NCBI GenBank assembly: GCA_016782885.1 | Contig: JADHXQ010000001.1 | Coordinates: forward strand, 1-64,000 | Length of the DNA stretch: 64,000 nucleotides | DNA from: Phycisphaerae bacterium | GTDB taxonomy: Bacteria > Planctomycetota > Phycisphaerae > SM23-33 | Reading direction: 5' to 3' | Shown here: positions 15,766 through 25,092 of the stretch, in pieces | How the letters are laid out: each line of letters opens with the position of its first letter | Numbering within the stretch: position 1 is the stretch's first letter | Notes under the pieces: generated by a model | Told to the model about the DNA's origin: nothing | Seen by the model: only the letters and a program-made list of their open reading frames with translations | Database searches by the model: none | Position numbers and translations under genes: made by a program

Positions 15766-15963
15766 TCAGGCATATTCGGCTACGCCGTCGTATTCAAAGG
15801 TGTCGGCCCAGAGACTTGGGCCTCGGGCGATGGCGACCCGTTCGGCCTGCTGGAGGTGATCGAGATACTCGGCCAGTTCCACGTTGTTGAACTGCGATAG
15901 AAACTCGGGGTCAGCGGTTCGGTTGAATTGAAGTATGCCGTCAATAAGTTCGCGTTTAGTCAT
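15766..15963 (-). CDS. Small conserved-type protein, unknown function
   Basis: 65 residues: MTKRELIDGILQFNRTADPEF, then LAEYLDHLQQAERVAI. Two amphipathic helices are likely. Short proteins beginning MTKxELIDxIL with a YLDHL motif are, by memory, common in planctomycetes; no function is known to me. It lies alone, downstream of and on the same strand as the sulfatase at 17800-16151, about 190 bases after it. Confidence 0.55.
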   Translation of the reverse strand: MTKRELIDGILQFNRTADPEFLSQFNNVELAEYLDHLQQAERVAIARGPSLWADTFEYDGVAEYA

Positions 15964-16150
15964 TCCAATTGCCTCAATATCCCTGTGGCGCCACCAGTCC
16001 CTTGGGGGTCTGATATTCCTTATCGTCCGGGGACACCGCGAAGCTTTAGACGAATCGCCAGTCGCCGATCACTCCGGTAGCACCGAGAGGCAAGTAACGA
16101 CTTTACCCCAAAAGGCTCAAAACCAAACAAAGGGGTCAGGATTTTTTTGG

Positions 16151-17800
16151 CTACTTGCTGGGCTTCTTTCTGGTCTTTTTGCGTTTTGCGCCCCAGGGTT
16201 CCACCAGGGCCCGTTTGGCCCAGGTGTCGTATAGGGCAATCATTTCGTTGAGTTTTTCGGGCATTTTCTTCGACAGGTCGTTCAGCTCCGTGCGATCGGC
16301 GGACATGTCGTAGAGTTCCCACTTACCGCCATGCACAGCGACGATCTTCCATTTGCCCAAGCGCACCGCGCGATTGCCCTCGTGCTCGAAGTAGATCGCC
16401 CCGCCACGATCGAACGCCTTGCCCTCCAGCAGCGGGCGGAGGCTCCTGCCCTCGGGGGGGATGATCTTGGCGCCCTTGAAAGTTTTCGGGTACGCGGCGC
16501 CCGAGATGTCGGTGCAGGTGGCCATCACGTCGACGAGATGGCTCGGTTCGGTTACCAACTTTCCGCGGAGGTCTGCGGCGATTCCCTCAGGCCAGTGGGC
16601 GACCAGAGGAGTTCCCGCCCCGCCTTCATGGACCCAGTGTTTGTAGCGGCGGAACGGCGTGTTGGAAGCGTTTGCCCAGCATGCTCCGTACAGGGAGAAC
16701 GACTCGGCCGTTCCGCATACGCCCTTTCCGTTGTCGCGCCCCATATTGCCCCCCTCTGCGCACCCGCCGTTATCCTGCAGGAAGAGTATCAGCGTGTTCT
16801 CGTAGACGCCCAGCTTTTTCAGCTTCTTGACAATCTTGCCGACGTTCTGGTCGACGCTGTCGATCATGGCTGCATAGGTCGCCATGCGAAGGTCCTGGTT
16901 GTCCTTCTGCTTGTCCGACAAGCTGTCCCAGGCGGGTATGCCCTGCCCGCGCGGCGAGAGGGACCATCTCTTGTCGATCATACCGAGTTCAATCAGTCTG
17001 GCGCGACGGCGCTTGCGTATCTCGTCCCATCCGATCTTGTACTTTCCGCGGTACTTTGCGATATCCCGGGGCTTTGCCTTCAGTGGCCAGTGCGGCGCGT
17101 TGAACGCGAGATACCAGAAGAACGGTTTACCCTGGCCAGCGGCGTCGGTCATGAACTTCAGGCCTTCATCCGTCCAGGCGTCGGTGGAGTACCAGCCATT
17201 CGGCGGATCGTTCTTGTTATCGTAGAGGATCTTCTCGTCGCGAACGACCTGGCGCATGCCCCTGGACATCGACGTCCGGAAGTAGAAGCCCCCTCCCTGC
17301 GGGCAACTGTAGCAATGCGTAAATCCGCGTCCGAGCGGGCGCCACGACTGCTCCTTGGCCCCGACGTGCCACTTGCCCGTGGTGAAGGTGTAATACCCCG
17401 CCGGACCCAGCACCTCGGCGATCGTAACGCAGCGTCCGGTGAGCCTTCCGCGGTAGCCCGGATGCGCGGGCCCGCGATCGCCTGTCATGTGCCCGACGCC
17501 CGCCTGGTGCGGATACAGGCCCGTCAGCAGGCTCGCGCGGGTCGGGCAGCATCGACCGGTATTGTAGAACTGCGTGAACCGCAGCCCCCCTGCCGCGAGA
17601 GAATCGAGATTCGGCGTGCTGATCTCGCTACCGTAGCAACCGAGGTCGGAGAACCCCATGTCGTCGGTCATTATCAGGACGATGTTCGGTTTGCCTTTGC
17701 CCGTCGGCGCCGCGCCGGCGAATCTCGCAGCCGCCATCGTCGCGGCGCCCATACCAATCGCGGCAAGAAAATCGCGCCTGCCCAGAATCGCTTTGTCCAT
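16151..17800 (-). CDS. Tat-exported formylglycine-dependent sulfatase (arylsulfatase A type)
   Basis: 549 residues. The N-terminus carries a Tat signal (GRRDFLAAIGMGAATMAAA). The sulfatase domain follows with NIVLIMTDD (metal-binding D46-D47) and the C-x-P-x-R signature as CCPTR, with C84 the residue expected to become formylglycine, then SLLTGLYPH. The metal site near LFLQDNGG and the C-terminal AVRLGKWKI region are also typical. It hydrolyses sulfate esters in the periplasm. Substrate cannot be read, though planctomycete sulfatases mostly act on algal or animal sulfated polysaccharides. The gene ends with a lysine-rich tail. Confidence 0.9.
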   Translation of the reverse strand: MDKAILGRRDFLAAIGMGAATMAAARFAGAAPTGKGKPNIVLIMTDDMGFSDLGCYGSEISTPNLDSLAAGGLRFTQFYNTGRCCPTRASLLTGLYPHQAGVGHMTGDRGPAHPGYRGRLTGRCVTIAEVLGPAGYYTFTTGKWHVGAKEQSWRPLGRGFTHCYSCPQGGGFYFRTSMSRGMRQVVRDEKILYDNKNDPPNGWYSTDAWTDEGLKFMTDAAGQGKPFFWYLAFNAPHWPLKAKPRDIAKYRGKYKIGWDEIRKRRRARLIELGMIDKRWSLSPRGQGIPAWDSLSDKQKDNQDLRMATYAAMIDSVDQNVGKIVKKLKKLGVYENTLILFLQDNGGCAEGGNMGRDNGKGVCGTAESFSLYGACWANASNTPFRRYKHWVHEGGAGTPLVAHWPEGIAADLRGKLVTEPSHLVDVMATCTDISGAAYPKTFKGAKIIPPEGRSLRPLLEGKAFDRGGAIYFEHEGNRAVRLGKWKIVAVHGGKWELYDMSADRTELNDLSKKMPEKLNEMIALYDTWAKRALVEPWGAKRKKTRKKPSK

Positions 17801-17946
17801 GTTATTTCACCGCCTCGGATATCATAACCCAGTCCGGCCGATCCTTCCAGAGCGGACTTCGCACTTGACGCGGCGGGACTTTTACAATACCATGTCTGCT
17901 CGCCGGTTGGGGCGGCCGATGACGCCAAACCGTCCAACGGCGAAAC

Positions 17947-18020
17947 GGGCCCTTAGCTCAGTTGGTTAGAGCAGGGAACTCATAATTCCTTGGTCGCAGG
18001 TTCGAGTCCTGCAGGGCCCA
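17947..18020 (+). tRNA. tRNA with CAT anticodon, probably tRNA-Ile2 (lysidine type)
   Basis: 74 nt. Acceptor GGGCCCT/AGGGCCC, D-arm GCTCAGTTGGTTAGAGC, anticodon arm GGGAA-CTCATAA-TTCCT, T-arm GCAGG-TTCGAGT-CCTGC and discriminator A. G1-C72 pairing excludes initiator tRNA. The CTTAGCTCAG start and TTGGTCGC variable region resemble E. coli tRNA-Ile2 (ileX type), so C34 is probably modified by TilS. Elongator tRNA-Met is the alternative. Confidence 0.9.
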
Positions 18021-18055
18021 TGAAACCAACCGCCCCAAAGGGCGGTTGGTTTCAT
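18020..18055. terminator. 16-bp perfect hairpin directly after the tRNA
   Basis: ATGAAACCAACCGCCC (18020-18035), loop CAAA, and GGGCGGTTGGTTTCAT (18040-18055). The stem starts at the discriminator base of the tRNA. No T-run follows, so it may be a processing or barrier hairpin instead of a classical terminator. Confidence 0.6.
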
Positions 18056-18056
18056 A

Positions 18057-18207
18057 GAGCAGGTGAGCGGTTGAACAGGTGATCAGGTGAAACGACAACG
18101 ACAGAACCTGACGACCAACAGGACAATCGAGAACATTGCTCACCTGCGGTCTCCTGGCCCTGAGCAAGCGAAGCGACCGCAAGGGTGTTCACCTATTCAC
18201 CTGCTCA
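18057..18207. repeat. Cluster of CAGGTGA / TCACCTG repeats forming an inverted repeat
   Basis: GAGCAGGTGA (18057-18066) is mirrored by TCACCTGCTC (18198-18207). Between them lie further ACAGGTGA, TCAGGTGA, CTCACCTG and TTCACCTA copies in both orientations. With the hairpin before it, this fills the gap between the tRNA and the LRR gene. No gene is seen here. Confidence 0.6.
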
Positions 18208-18327
18208 AAGGGATTTCTCAAAGGCTACTGCGCGAGCGCCGCAAGTAGCGGCAACTGACACACAAGACAACACAAAGCGACGGTTTGTCCTTGCGTTTTC
18301 TTTGAGTGTGCGGTTAGTCTTCCGGTT

Positions 18328-19956
18328 ATGAATCGCCTCTACCCGATCGTCGCCTTGCTGATCGCCACATCTTCGCTGTTGAGCGCGGCGGCCGACAAGA
18401 CTCCGCTCCAACTTCGGGAACTCAAAGCGCGCATCGAGCATGACTCCGAAGGCAAGATCGTTGGCGTGTACCTTACTGGCTCTAAAGCCCTCGCCGACGA
18501 CGATCTGGCTGTGCTGAAGGGGCTCGCTTCGCTCCGCTGGCTGCGACTGGCCCGCACGAAGATAAGCGACCGCGGGCTGGAGCATCTGGCGGGGTTGGTG
18601 TCGCTGGAGGCCATTGATCTCGAACGCACCCGCATCACCAATGACGGGCTGAAGCATCTTTCCGGACTTGCCAAACTCAAGAGCATCGGCCTGTACGGGC
18701 TGGAGGTAGATGACGTCGGATTCGCCCACCTGAAATCGCTGACCAAACTCGAAGCGCTCTACCTGAAGATCACCGATGCGTCCATGGGGCACCTGGCCGC
18801 GATGACCGCCCTTACCACGCTCAATCTCAACCACTCGAGTATCACAGATGCCGGGCTCGTTCACATTTCCGGTCTGAAGGGTCTGCAGACACTTGTGCTG
18901 AGCGGTACGAAGGTCAAGGGCCCGGGGCTCAAACATCTTGCGGGCCTGTCGAAGATCGAGGTTCTCCGGTTGGAATTCATCGACATCGGCGACGACGCCC
19001 TGTCGCATCTGGAGGGGCTCAAGAGTCTCAAGGAATTGTATCTCCTTGGGTCTAACGTCACACCTGGAGGCGTCGAGAAGTTGAAGGCCTCGCTGCCGCG
19101 CACGAAGATTTTTCCCGATCCGATCCAGATTACGTCACTGCAGTTGGGCGGATGGCAGACAACCGATGAGGAGCTGCAACGCCTGGGCAAGCTCAAGGGG
19201 GTGCGATTCATGGCGATCAACGCAACGCGGATAACCGATGCGGGCCTGGTGCATCTCAAGGGGCACACATCGCTCGAGACGCTCAACCTGGCCAATACAA
19301 AGATCACTGACGCCGGGCTGGAGCATCTGGCCGGGCTGACGAAGCTGCGGTGGTTGAGCCTGTACGGTACGCCGATCACCGACAAGGGTCTGGCGACCGT
19401 GACGAAGCTGGGCGGTATCGAATCTCTTTTCCTGTTCCGCACGAAGATCACCGACGGCGGGCTGCTCGTGCTCAAGGGGCTGCCGAAGCTCAAGACGCTC
19501 GACATCGCCGGTACAAAGATCACCGACGCGGGGCTGGAGAATATCGCGAAGGCCGCCGACCTGAAATCGCTCAACGTTACCGCCGCGCCGATAAGCGATG
19601 CGGGGCTGGTGCATATCGCCAAACACAAACACCTCAAGTCGCTGAGCCTCTACGAAACGCACATTACCGACAAGGGCCTGGCGCACCTTACCGGCCTGAA
19701 GGAACTGGAGAATCTCTACCTGTACCACACACAGGTGACCGACGCGGGTCTGGCGCATATCGCCGGCCTGGTGAAACTCAGGCGCCTGGAGCTTTCCCGC
19801 ACGGGGGTAACCGACGCCGGCCTGGAGAAACTCAAAGCGCTCACCGCTCTCGAGGCGCTGATGCTGAACGGAACGCAGGTGACCCGGGCGGGCGTAAAAG
19901 ACCTGAAGAAGACGCTGCGCCGGACGAAGATCACAACCGTCACCCCTGCTCAGTGA
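18328..19956 (+). CDS. Exported leucine-rich-repeat protein (planctomycete type)
   Basis: 542 residues with a signal peptide (LYPIVALLIATSSLLSAAA). The rest is about 20 consecutive LRR units of roughly 24 residues with the consensus L-x-x-L-x-L-x-x-T-x-I-T-D-A-G-L-x-H-L-x-G-L, the cysteine-free type abundant in Planctomycetota. A short break (PRTKIFPDPIQITSLQLGG, near residue 260) separates two repeat blocks. Such proteins act as extracytoplasmic binding scaffolds; the ligand is unknown. The coding DNA is internally repetitive (ATCACCGACGCGGGGCTGG-like units) and so prone to repeat-number change. It overlaps the convergent activase gene by 17 bases at the 3' ends. Confidence 0.88.
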   Translation: MNRLYPIVALLIATSSLLSAAADKTPLQLRELKARIEHDSEGKIVGVYLTGSKALADDDLAVLKGLASLRWLRLARTKISDRGLEHLAGLVSLEAIDLERTRITNDGLKHLSGLAKLKSIGLYGLEVDDVGFAHLKSLTKLEALYLKITDASMGHLAAMTALTTLNLNHSSITDAGLVHISGLKGLQTLVLSGTKVKGPGLKHLAGLSKIEVLRLEFIDIGDDALSHLEGLKSLKELYLLGSNVTPGGVEKLKASLPRTKIFPDPIQITSLQLGGWQTTDEELQRLGKLKGVRFMAINATRITDAGLVHLKGHTSLETLNLANTKITDAGLEHLAGLTKLRWLSLYGTPITDKGLATVTKLGGIESLFLFRTKITDGGLLVLKGLPKLKTLDIAGTKITDAGLENIAKAADLKSLNVTAAPISDAGLVHIAKHKHLKSLSLYETHITDKGLAHLTGLKELENLYLYHTQVTDAGLAHIAGLVKLRRLELSRTGVTDAGLEKLKALTALEALMLNGTQVTRAGVKDLKKTLRRTKITTVTPAQ

Positions 19957-20872
19957 AGACCGTCAGGGAAAAACCGCTCAACCGCTCGGCGATCTGCTTG
20001 ATGTGGTCTTTATCGGGGGGGTCGATGTCTCGCGACGGGTCGTCGCGCCCCAGCCGCGCATACTTCGCAGCGGCAAGACGGTGATAGGCAAGCAGCCTCA
20101 CGGCCACCACGTTATCCAGAGATCTGATGAACTGGCCCGCGGCATCGATGTCCCGCGCCGAATCGTTCAGTCCCGGGACGATCGGCATGCGGATTTCGAT
20201 GTCCACGCCGCACCCGCCCAGTCGACGGAGATTGTCGATGATCAGATCGTTTGACGCGCCGGTGTGTTTTTCGTGGGCGCCCGGGTCGACGTGCTTGAGA
20301 TCGTAGAGCACCAGGTCCGCATGCGCCGCAGCCGCGGTCAGCGTTTCCCACGGTACGTGCCCGCTGGTGTCGAGGGCGGTATGGAAGCCTTCGGAGCGGC
20401 ACTGTCGCAAGAGCGCCGTCACGAATTCGCCCTGGATGAGCGGTTCGCCGCCGGAGATCGTAACCCCCCCGCCGGACGTCTTGTAGAACGGGGCGTCTTT
20501 GCGCACTTCGGCCATCACGTCTTCGACGGTGACCTCCCGCCCGATCATCTCCAGCGCCCCGGAGAAGCAGCCCGCGGCGCATTTCCCGCAGCGGGTGCAT
20601 AAGTCGCGATTACATTCGCAGATGCCTTGCTCATCGATCCGCAGGGCGCCGGCGGGGCAGGCCTCGACGCACGCGCCGCAGCCGATACATTTATCCGGCG
20701 AGATCGCCAGTTCCGCGGTGGTTTCGAGCGATTCGGGGTTGTGGCACCAGATGCATCGCAGAGGGCAGCCTTTGCAGAACACGGTAGTGCGGATGCCAGG
20801 TCCGTCATGCACGGCGAACTTCTTGATGTCGAATATCCGGCCCGTCGGGGCCTCTGTACTGTCCACGGTCAT
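19940..20872 (-). CDS. Glycyl-radical enzyme activase (radical SAM, PFL-activase family)
   Basis: 310 residues. The radical-SAM cluster motif C-x3-C-x2-C is in FCKGCPLRCIWCHNPES (near residue 35). It is followed by two ferredoxin-type 4Fe-4S motifs, CIGCGACVEACPAG and CTRCGKCAAGCFSG, the insert typical of activases for glycerol/diol dehydratase, choline lyase and related enzymes and absent from classic PflA. SGGGVTISGGEPL and LYDLKHVDPGAHEKHTG are family motifs. It makes the glycyl radical on a partner enzyme using SAM, so it is oxygen-sensitive. No glycyl-radical enzyme is encoded nearby. The start at 20872 was chosen because the family begins just before the GRIFDIKKFAVHDGPG region. Confidence 0.9.
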   Translation of the reverse strand: MTVDSTEAPTGRIFDIKKFAVHDGPGIRTTVFCKGCPLRCIWCHNPESLETTAELAISPDKCIGCGACVEACPAGALRIDEQGICECNRDLCTRCGKCAAGCFSGALEMIGREVTVEDVMAEVRKDAPFYKTSGGGVTISGGEPLIQGEFVTALLRQCRSEGFHTALDTSGHVPWETLTAAAAHADLVLYDLKHVDPGAHEKHTGASNDLIIDNLRRLGGCGVDIEIRMPIVPGLNDSARDIDAAGQFIRSLDNVVAVRLLAYHRLAAAKYARLGRDDPSRDIDPPDKDHIKQIAERLSGFSLTVFTEQG

Positions 20873-21027
20873 AATTCTCCCGAAAACATTATACAGCATC
20901 GGCGCGGCTGCCTGTAGAACCGCAGCGGTCCACCTGCCCCACAACCGCGGTCAGGAGGCCCGGCGACGACAGCGGGAGCATTACTCTCCGCGGCCACTGC
21001 AACGAGTGATTCGGCGTCCCGGCCGGG

Positions 21028-22626
21028 CTATTCACGGGCTTCGGTCTTTCGCGGAGGGGGCTTCCTTTTCTTCTTTGCAGGCAGAGGCGTATTCGCCAGG
21101 CGATTGCGAGCGGAGGCATCGATACTACTCAACCACCGGGCGGCGAATGACCGCATCTCCTTCTCCCGATCGGCTACCGCGGGCTTACCGCAGAGGTTCT
21201 TCGTTTCCAGCGGATCGGTTTCCCTGTCGAAAAGCATGTCGCCGTGCTTGCGGAAATCCCAGCGTGCATACCGCCTGCCGGGCGCCTGCCACATGCCCAG
21301 CTTGTACCTACGAGCGATTACCGAAATCTGCGACCAGTTCTCCGAGACTATATACTTCCTGCCCAGCGCCTTGCCGGTTTTCAGCACCGGCGCCAGACTC
21401 ATCCCGTCCAACTTCCCCGCCCCTTCCGGACGCTTCACGCCTGTCAGTTCCAGGATCGTCGGATACACGTCCAGCAGCCCCACGAGGTCCTCGCGCACGG
21501 CGCTCTTGAACTTTCCGCCCCAGCGAAATATCAGCGGTACGCGAAGCGTGTCTTCGTACACGTTGTGGCCCGGCGCGCACTTTTCGACCATCCCATGCCC
21601 TCCCACAAAGTCACCGTGGTCCGACGCGTAAATTACAATCGTATTTTCGTCGAACCCCAGGCGCTTTAACTCGGCGAGCACGGCCCCGATGTGATGGTCG
21701 ATCTCGCTGACCAACGCATAGTAATAAGCGACGTACCGCCTGTAGATCGCATGGTCCTTCGCCGCCGTCCCGCAGTTCCACGGCGTGGTGGTTTTCTTCC
21801 TCCAGTTACGCAACGCGGGGGGCAGGTTCTCGACCGGTTCGTCCAGATTCGCCGGCAGCTTGATCTTGTCGACATCGTAGAGTTTCGCCCACTGCGGCAG
21901 CGGCGCATACGGTTGGTGGGGATAGATGAACGAACACCAGCAGAAGAAGGGTTTGGCTTGCCCGGTCGATTCGGCCTGCTTGCACTGCCGCAGAAACTCG
22001 ATGGTCTTGCCCGCCGCGTAAGCCGTCGTCCGATTGGCCGGACTGGTCCGGGAAAGGCGCGACATCAGTGATGCGCTGTGGCTGCCCTTGAAATCGCGCT
22101 CGTGCGATTCGAACTGCCCGCGTTCGCGGATCCAGTCGCCATAGTTCTCATCGGATGGGTCCAGCCTGGGCGATATCGTTGTGGCCGAACTATCCCAACC
22201 ACCTTCCCGCACACCGCGGGCCAGGTGCATTTTACCGAACGCACCGGTGCGATAGCCGGCGGCCCGCAGCAGCTTGTGCAACGGAAGCAGCTTGTCCGGA
22301 TTGGGCGGGGCATCGCTATTGTGCAGGACACCGGTGGTTCGAGGGTACAGGCCCGTGAACATCGCCGTCCGCGAGGGTACGCAGATACCGTCCGGACAAT
22401 ACGCCCGGGTAAACCGTACGCCCTGGGCGGCAAGACGGTCCAGGTGCGGTGTACGCACGATTTTGTGCCCTTCGCAACCCATCACGCCGGCATTATGCTG
22501 ATCGCTGAACAGCAGCAACACGTTAGGTCGCCCGGCGCCTTTGTCCACGGCGCCCAGCACGGGCCCAACAGCAAGCGCGGCGCCGAGGACACCAGCCGAC
22601 TTCAAGATTTCACGTCGCTTCGGCAT
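21028..22626 (-). CDS. Exported formylglycine-dependent sulfatase
   Basis: 532 residues. The N-terminus (KRREILKSAGVLGAALAVGP) is a Tat-like signal. NVLLLFSDQHN provides the first metal-site aspartate, and C82-V-P-S-R in GICVPSRTAMFTGLYPR is the formylglycine motif. YASDHGDFVGGHGMVEK holds the second metal-binding D and H. The C-terminus is long and basic (PAKKKRKPPPRKTE). It is of the sulfatase group with DQHN instead of DDMG, often acting on glycosaminoglycan-like or algal polysaccharides, but the substrate is not identifiable. It stands alone between the activase and gnd. Confidence 0.88.
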   Translation of the reverse strand: MPKRREILKSAGVLGAALAVGPVLGAVDKGAGRPNVLLLFSDQHNAGVMGCEGHKIVRTPHLDRLAAQGVRFTRAYCPDGICVPSRTAMFTGLYPRTTGVLHNSDAPPNPDKLLPLHKLLRAAGYRTGAFGKMHLARGVREGGWDSSATTISPRLDPSDENYGDWIRERGQFESHERDFKGSHSASLMSRLSRTSPANRTTAYAAGKTIEFLRQCKQAESTGQAKPFFCWCSFIYPHQPYAPLPQWAKLYDVDKIKLPANLDEPVENLPPALRNWRKKTTTPWNCGTAAKDHAIYRRYVAYYYALVSEIDHHIGAVLAELKRLGFDENTIVIYASDHGDFVGGHGMVEKCAPGHNVYEDTLRVPLIFRWGGKFKSAVREDLVGLLDVYPTILELTGVKRPEGAGKLDGMSLAPVLKTGKALGRKYIVSENWSQISVIARRYKLGMWQAPGRRYARWDFRKHGDMLFDRETDPLETKNLCGKPAVADREKEMRSFAARWLSSIDASARNRLANTPLPAKKKRKPPPRKTEARE

Positions 22627-22749
22627 CAGATATCCTTCCGCATTTGCGGGTCATCAGGCGTCAGTATTCTTTCATCTCGGCAGGTTGTCAACGACGAACG
22701 AAACCTGAACCAGGAAATCCGGGGAAAACGCTCGGGCGATCACGAAGCC

Positions 22750-22777
22750 TTGCAATGACCGCCCGGGTCGCTATTAT
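22750..22777 (+). promoter_or_regulatory. Putative promoter of gnd
   Basis: TTGCAA (22750-22755), a 16-base spacer and TATTAT (22772-22777), 34 bases before the gnd ATG. The 16-base spacing is the same as at 1025 and 7505. Confidence 0.45.
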
Positions 22778-22811
22778 GGCGTTTTTGACGCCCTGATTAA
22801 GGAAATAAACC

Positions 22812-24266
22812 ATGCCTGACGCTGATATCGGTCTGATCGGACTGGCTGTAATGGGCCAGAACCTCGTCCTGAACATGAACGACAAAGGCTACTCGGTGGC
22901 GGTGTTCAATCGCACGGTGAGCAAGGTCGCCGACTTCAAGGCCGGCGAGGCCCTGCATCGCGACGGGATAATCGCCACGCACTCGATCGAAGAGTTCGTC
23001 TGCGCCCTTAAGCGCCCCCGCCGCTGCATGCTGCTGGTCAAGGCCGGCGCCGCAGTCGACGCCTTCATCGACAAGCTCATCGAGCATCTCGAACCGGGCG
23101 ATATCATCATCGACGGCGGGAACAGCAACTTCAACGACACTAACCGCCGCACCACGTACGTGGAGTCCAGGGGGCTGCTCTACATCGGTACGGGCGTCTC
23201 GGGCGGTGAGGAAGGCGCCCGCCACGGACCAAGCATGATGCCCGGAGGCAGCGACGCGGCGTGGCCTCACGTTAAGGAGATATTCCAGGCCGTCTCCGCC
23301 AAATCCGACACCGGCGAACCCTGCTGCGACTGGGTCGGGCGGGACGGCGCCGGGCACTTCGTCAAGATGGTCCACAATGGTATCGAATACGGCGACATGC
23401 AGTTGATATGTGAAGCGTACGCGATGATGAACGCCATCGGTATGACGCCCGCGGAAATGCACGATGTCTTCGCCGAATGGAACGAGGGCGTTCTCGACAG
23501 CTACCTCATCGAAATCACGCGCGACATTCTGGGCAAGACCGACGACGAGACCGGTAAACCGATGGTCGATGTGATACTCGACACCGCAGGGCAGAAAGGC
23601 ACGGGCAAGTGGACGGGCATCACCGCCCTGGAACTCGGACAACCGCTGACACTGATCGGAGAAGCGGTATTCGCCAGATGCCTCTCGGCGATGAAGGACC
23701 AGCGAGTGGCGGCTTCGGAGAAGCTGCGAGGCCCGAAAATCACGTTCAAGGGCGACCGGGGCAAGTTCGTCGACGATATTCGCCAGGCCCTCTACGCCAG
23801 CAAGATCGTATCGTACGCACAGGGTTATCAACTGCTCGAAGCGGCGGCTGAGGAATACGGGTGGGACTTGAACTATGGTGGTATCGCACTGATGTGGCGA
23901 GGCGGGTGCATTATCCGCAGCCAGTTCCTGGGCAAGATCCGCGACGCCTTCAAGAAGCGCAAGCCCGCGGCGAACCTGCTGCTCGATCCGTATTTCAAGA
24001 GCGCCATCCGCAAGGCCCAGACGGCCTGGCGGCGCACGGTTATCAAGGCGGTAAAGCTCGGCGTGCCCGTACCGGCGTTCAGTGCGGCGCTGGCGTATTA
24101 CGACGGATACCGCTCGGCGCGCCTGCCCGCCAACCTGCTGCAGGCCCAGAGAGACTACTTCGGCGCACACACGTACGAACGCCTCGACAAGCCCCGCGGC
24201 GAATTCTTCCACACGAACTGGACAGGAACCGGCGGCGACATCACCGCAAGCACCTACGACGCCTGA
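22812..24266 (+). CDS. gnd: 6-phosphogluconate dehydrogenase, decarboxylating
   Basis: 484 residues, the long dimeric form. The NADP-binding Rossmann fold starts [20 protein letters not shown] and has [20 protein letters not shown], the 6PGDH signature [21 protein letters not shown] and [19 protein letters not shown] with the catalytic lysine are all present. It converts 6-phosphogluconate to ribulose-5-phosphate plus CO2 and NADPH in the oxidative pentose phosphate pathway. It is followed after 7 bases by the SDR and then the HAD gene, so probably one operon. No glucose-6-phosphate dehydrogenase is in the window. Confidence 0.95.
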   Translation: MPDADIGLIGLAVMGQNLVLNMNDKGYSVAVFNRTVSKVADFKAGEALHRDGIIATHSIEEFVCALKRPRRCMLLVKAGAAVDAFIDKLIEHLEPGDIIIDGGNSNFNDTNRRTTYVESRGLLYIGTGVSGGEEGARHGPSMMPGGSDAAWPHVKEIFQAVSAKSDTGEPCCDWVGRDGAGHFVKMVHNGIEYGDMQLICEAYAMMNAIGMTPAEMHDVFAEWNEGVLDSYLIEITRDILGKTDDETGKPMVDVILDTAGQKGTGKWTGITALELGQPLTLIGEAVFARCLSAMKDQRVAASEKLRGPKITFKGDRGKFVDDIRQALYASKIVSYAQGYQLLEAAAEEYGWDLNYGGIALMWRGGCIIRSQFLGKIRDAFKKRKPAANLLLDPYFKSAIRKAQTAWRRTVIKAVKLGVPVPAFSAALAYYDGYRSARLPANLLQAQRDYFGAHTYERLDKPRGEFFHTNWTGTGGDITASTYDA

Positions 24267-24273
24267 GGCGATC

Positions 24274-25089
24274 ATGAACGAGCTATTTGATATCACCGGC
24301 AAGTGCATCGTGATAACCGGCGGCGCGGGCATCCTGTGCGGACAGATGGCCAGATCGCTCGCCCAAACCGGAGCGAGCGTGGCGATACTCGATCGCAACC
24401 TCGCCGGCGCCCGCGAAGTTTGCGACCAGATCGCAACCGGAGGCGGAAAAGCCGTCGCGATCGAATGCAACGTGCTCGAAACCGGCAGCGTCGCACGCGC
24501 CGTCGAACAGGCAATCGAGCAGCTCGGACGCATCGACGTGCTCGTCAACGGCGCCGGGGGCAACAAACGCGAAGCCACCTGCGTACCGCCCGAGACGTTC
24601 TTCGATCTCGACCCCGAAGCCATCAAGTGGGTATTCGAGCTGAACTGCATGGGCACGATCCTGCCGTCTCAGGCGGTCGGCAGGCACATGTCCGACCGCG
24701 GCGAGGGCGTGATAATAAACATCTCGTCGATGTGCGCGTTCACGCCGCTGACGCGAATTGCCGCCTACTCCGCCGCCAAATCCGCCGTCAGCAACTTCAC
24801 ACAGTGGCTCGCGGTTAACCTCGCGCAGAACCACTCGCCGGAAATCCGCGTAAACGCCATCGCCCCGGGCTTCTTCCTGACCGAGCAGAACCGCTTCCTC
24901 CTGACCGGCGAAGACGGGGCGCCCACCCATCGCGGGCAGCAAATAATCGATCATACCCCCATGGGCCGCTACGGACAGGCTGAGGAACTCGCCGGAACGC
25001 TGATCTGGCTGATCTCCGACGCCGCGAAGTTCGTGACCGGAATTGTCGTGCCCGTCGACGGGGGATTCAGCGCATATTGCGGAGTCTAA
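24274..25089 (+). CDS. SDR-family oxidoreductase, D-mannonate oxidoreductase (fructuronate reductase) type
   Basis: 271 residues. The cofactor loop is TGGAGILCGQMA, with VAILDRN after the second strand suggesting NAD preference. The catalytic Ser151/Ser152 (INISSM), Tyr165 and Lys169 (YSAAK) are in place. Segments such as PGFFLTEQNRFLL and AKFVTGIVVPVDGGFSAY match the SDR group annotated as D-mannonate oxidoreductase, which interconverts fructuronate and mannonate in hexuronate breakdown. Encoded 7 bases after gnd and 3 before a HAD phosphatase, it may link uronate or gluconate metabolism to the pentose phosphate route; the exact substrate is inferred. The open frame extends upstream into gnd but the ATG at 24274 is natural. 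Confidence 0.75.
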   Translation: MNELFDITGKCIVITGGAGILCGQMARSLAQTGASVAILDRNLAGAREVCDQIATGGGKAVAIECNVLETGSVARAVEQAIEQLGRIDVLVNGAGGNKREATCVPPETFFDLDPEAIKWVFELNCMGTILPSQAVGRHMSDRGEGVIINISSMCAFTPLTRIAAYSAAKSAVSNFTQWLAVNLAQNHSPEIRVNAIAPGFFLTEQNRFLLTGEDGAPTHRGQQIIDHTPMGRYGQAEELAGTLIWLISDAAKFVTGIVVPVDGGFSAYCGV

Positions 25090-25092
25090 ACA

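Noticed and set aside
15510..15773. 87-codon minus-strand frame after tRNA-Asp
   Set aside because: Arg-rich, no ribosome site, no family features, and it overlaps the end of the better-supported 65-residue gene.
16331..17827. 498-codon plus-strand frame across a sulfatase; likewise 33541-35214 (557 codons) and 54777-56279 (500 codons, minus)
   Set aside because: All are exact antisense shadows of well-supported genes with unnatural composition.
17865..17888. Promoter for the CAT tRNA (TTGACG ... TACAAT)
   Set aside because: The spacer is only 12 bases, too short for a sigma-70-type promoter.
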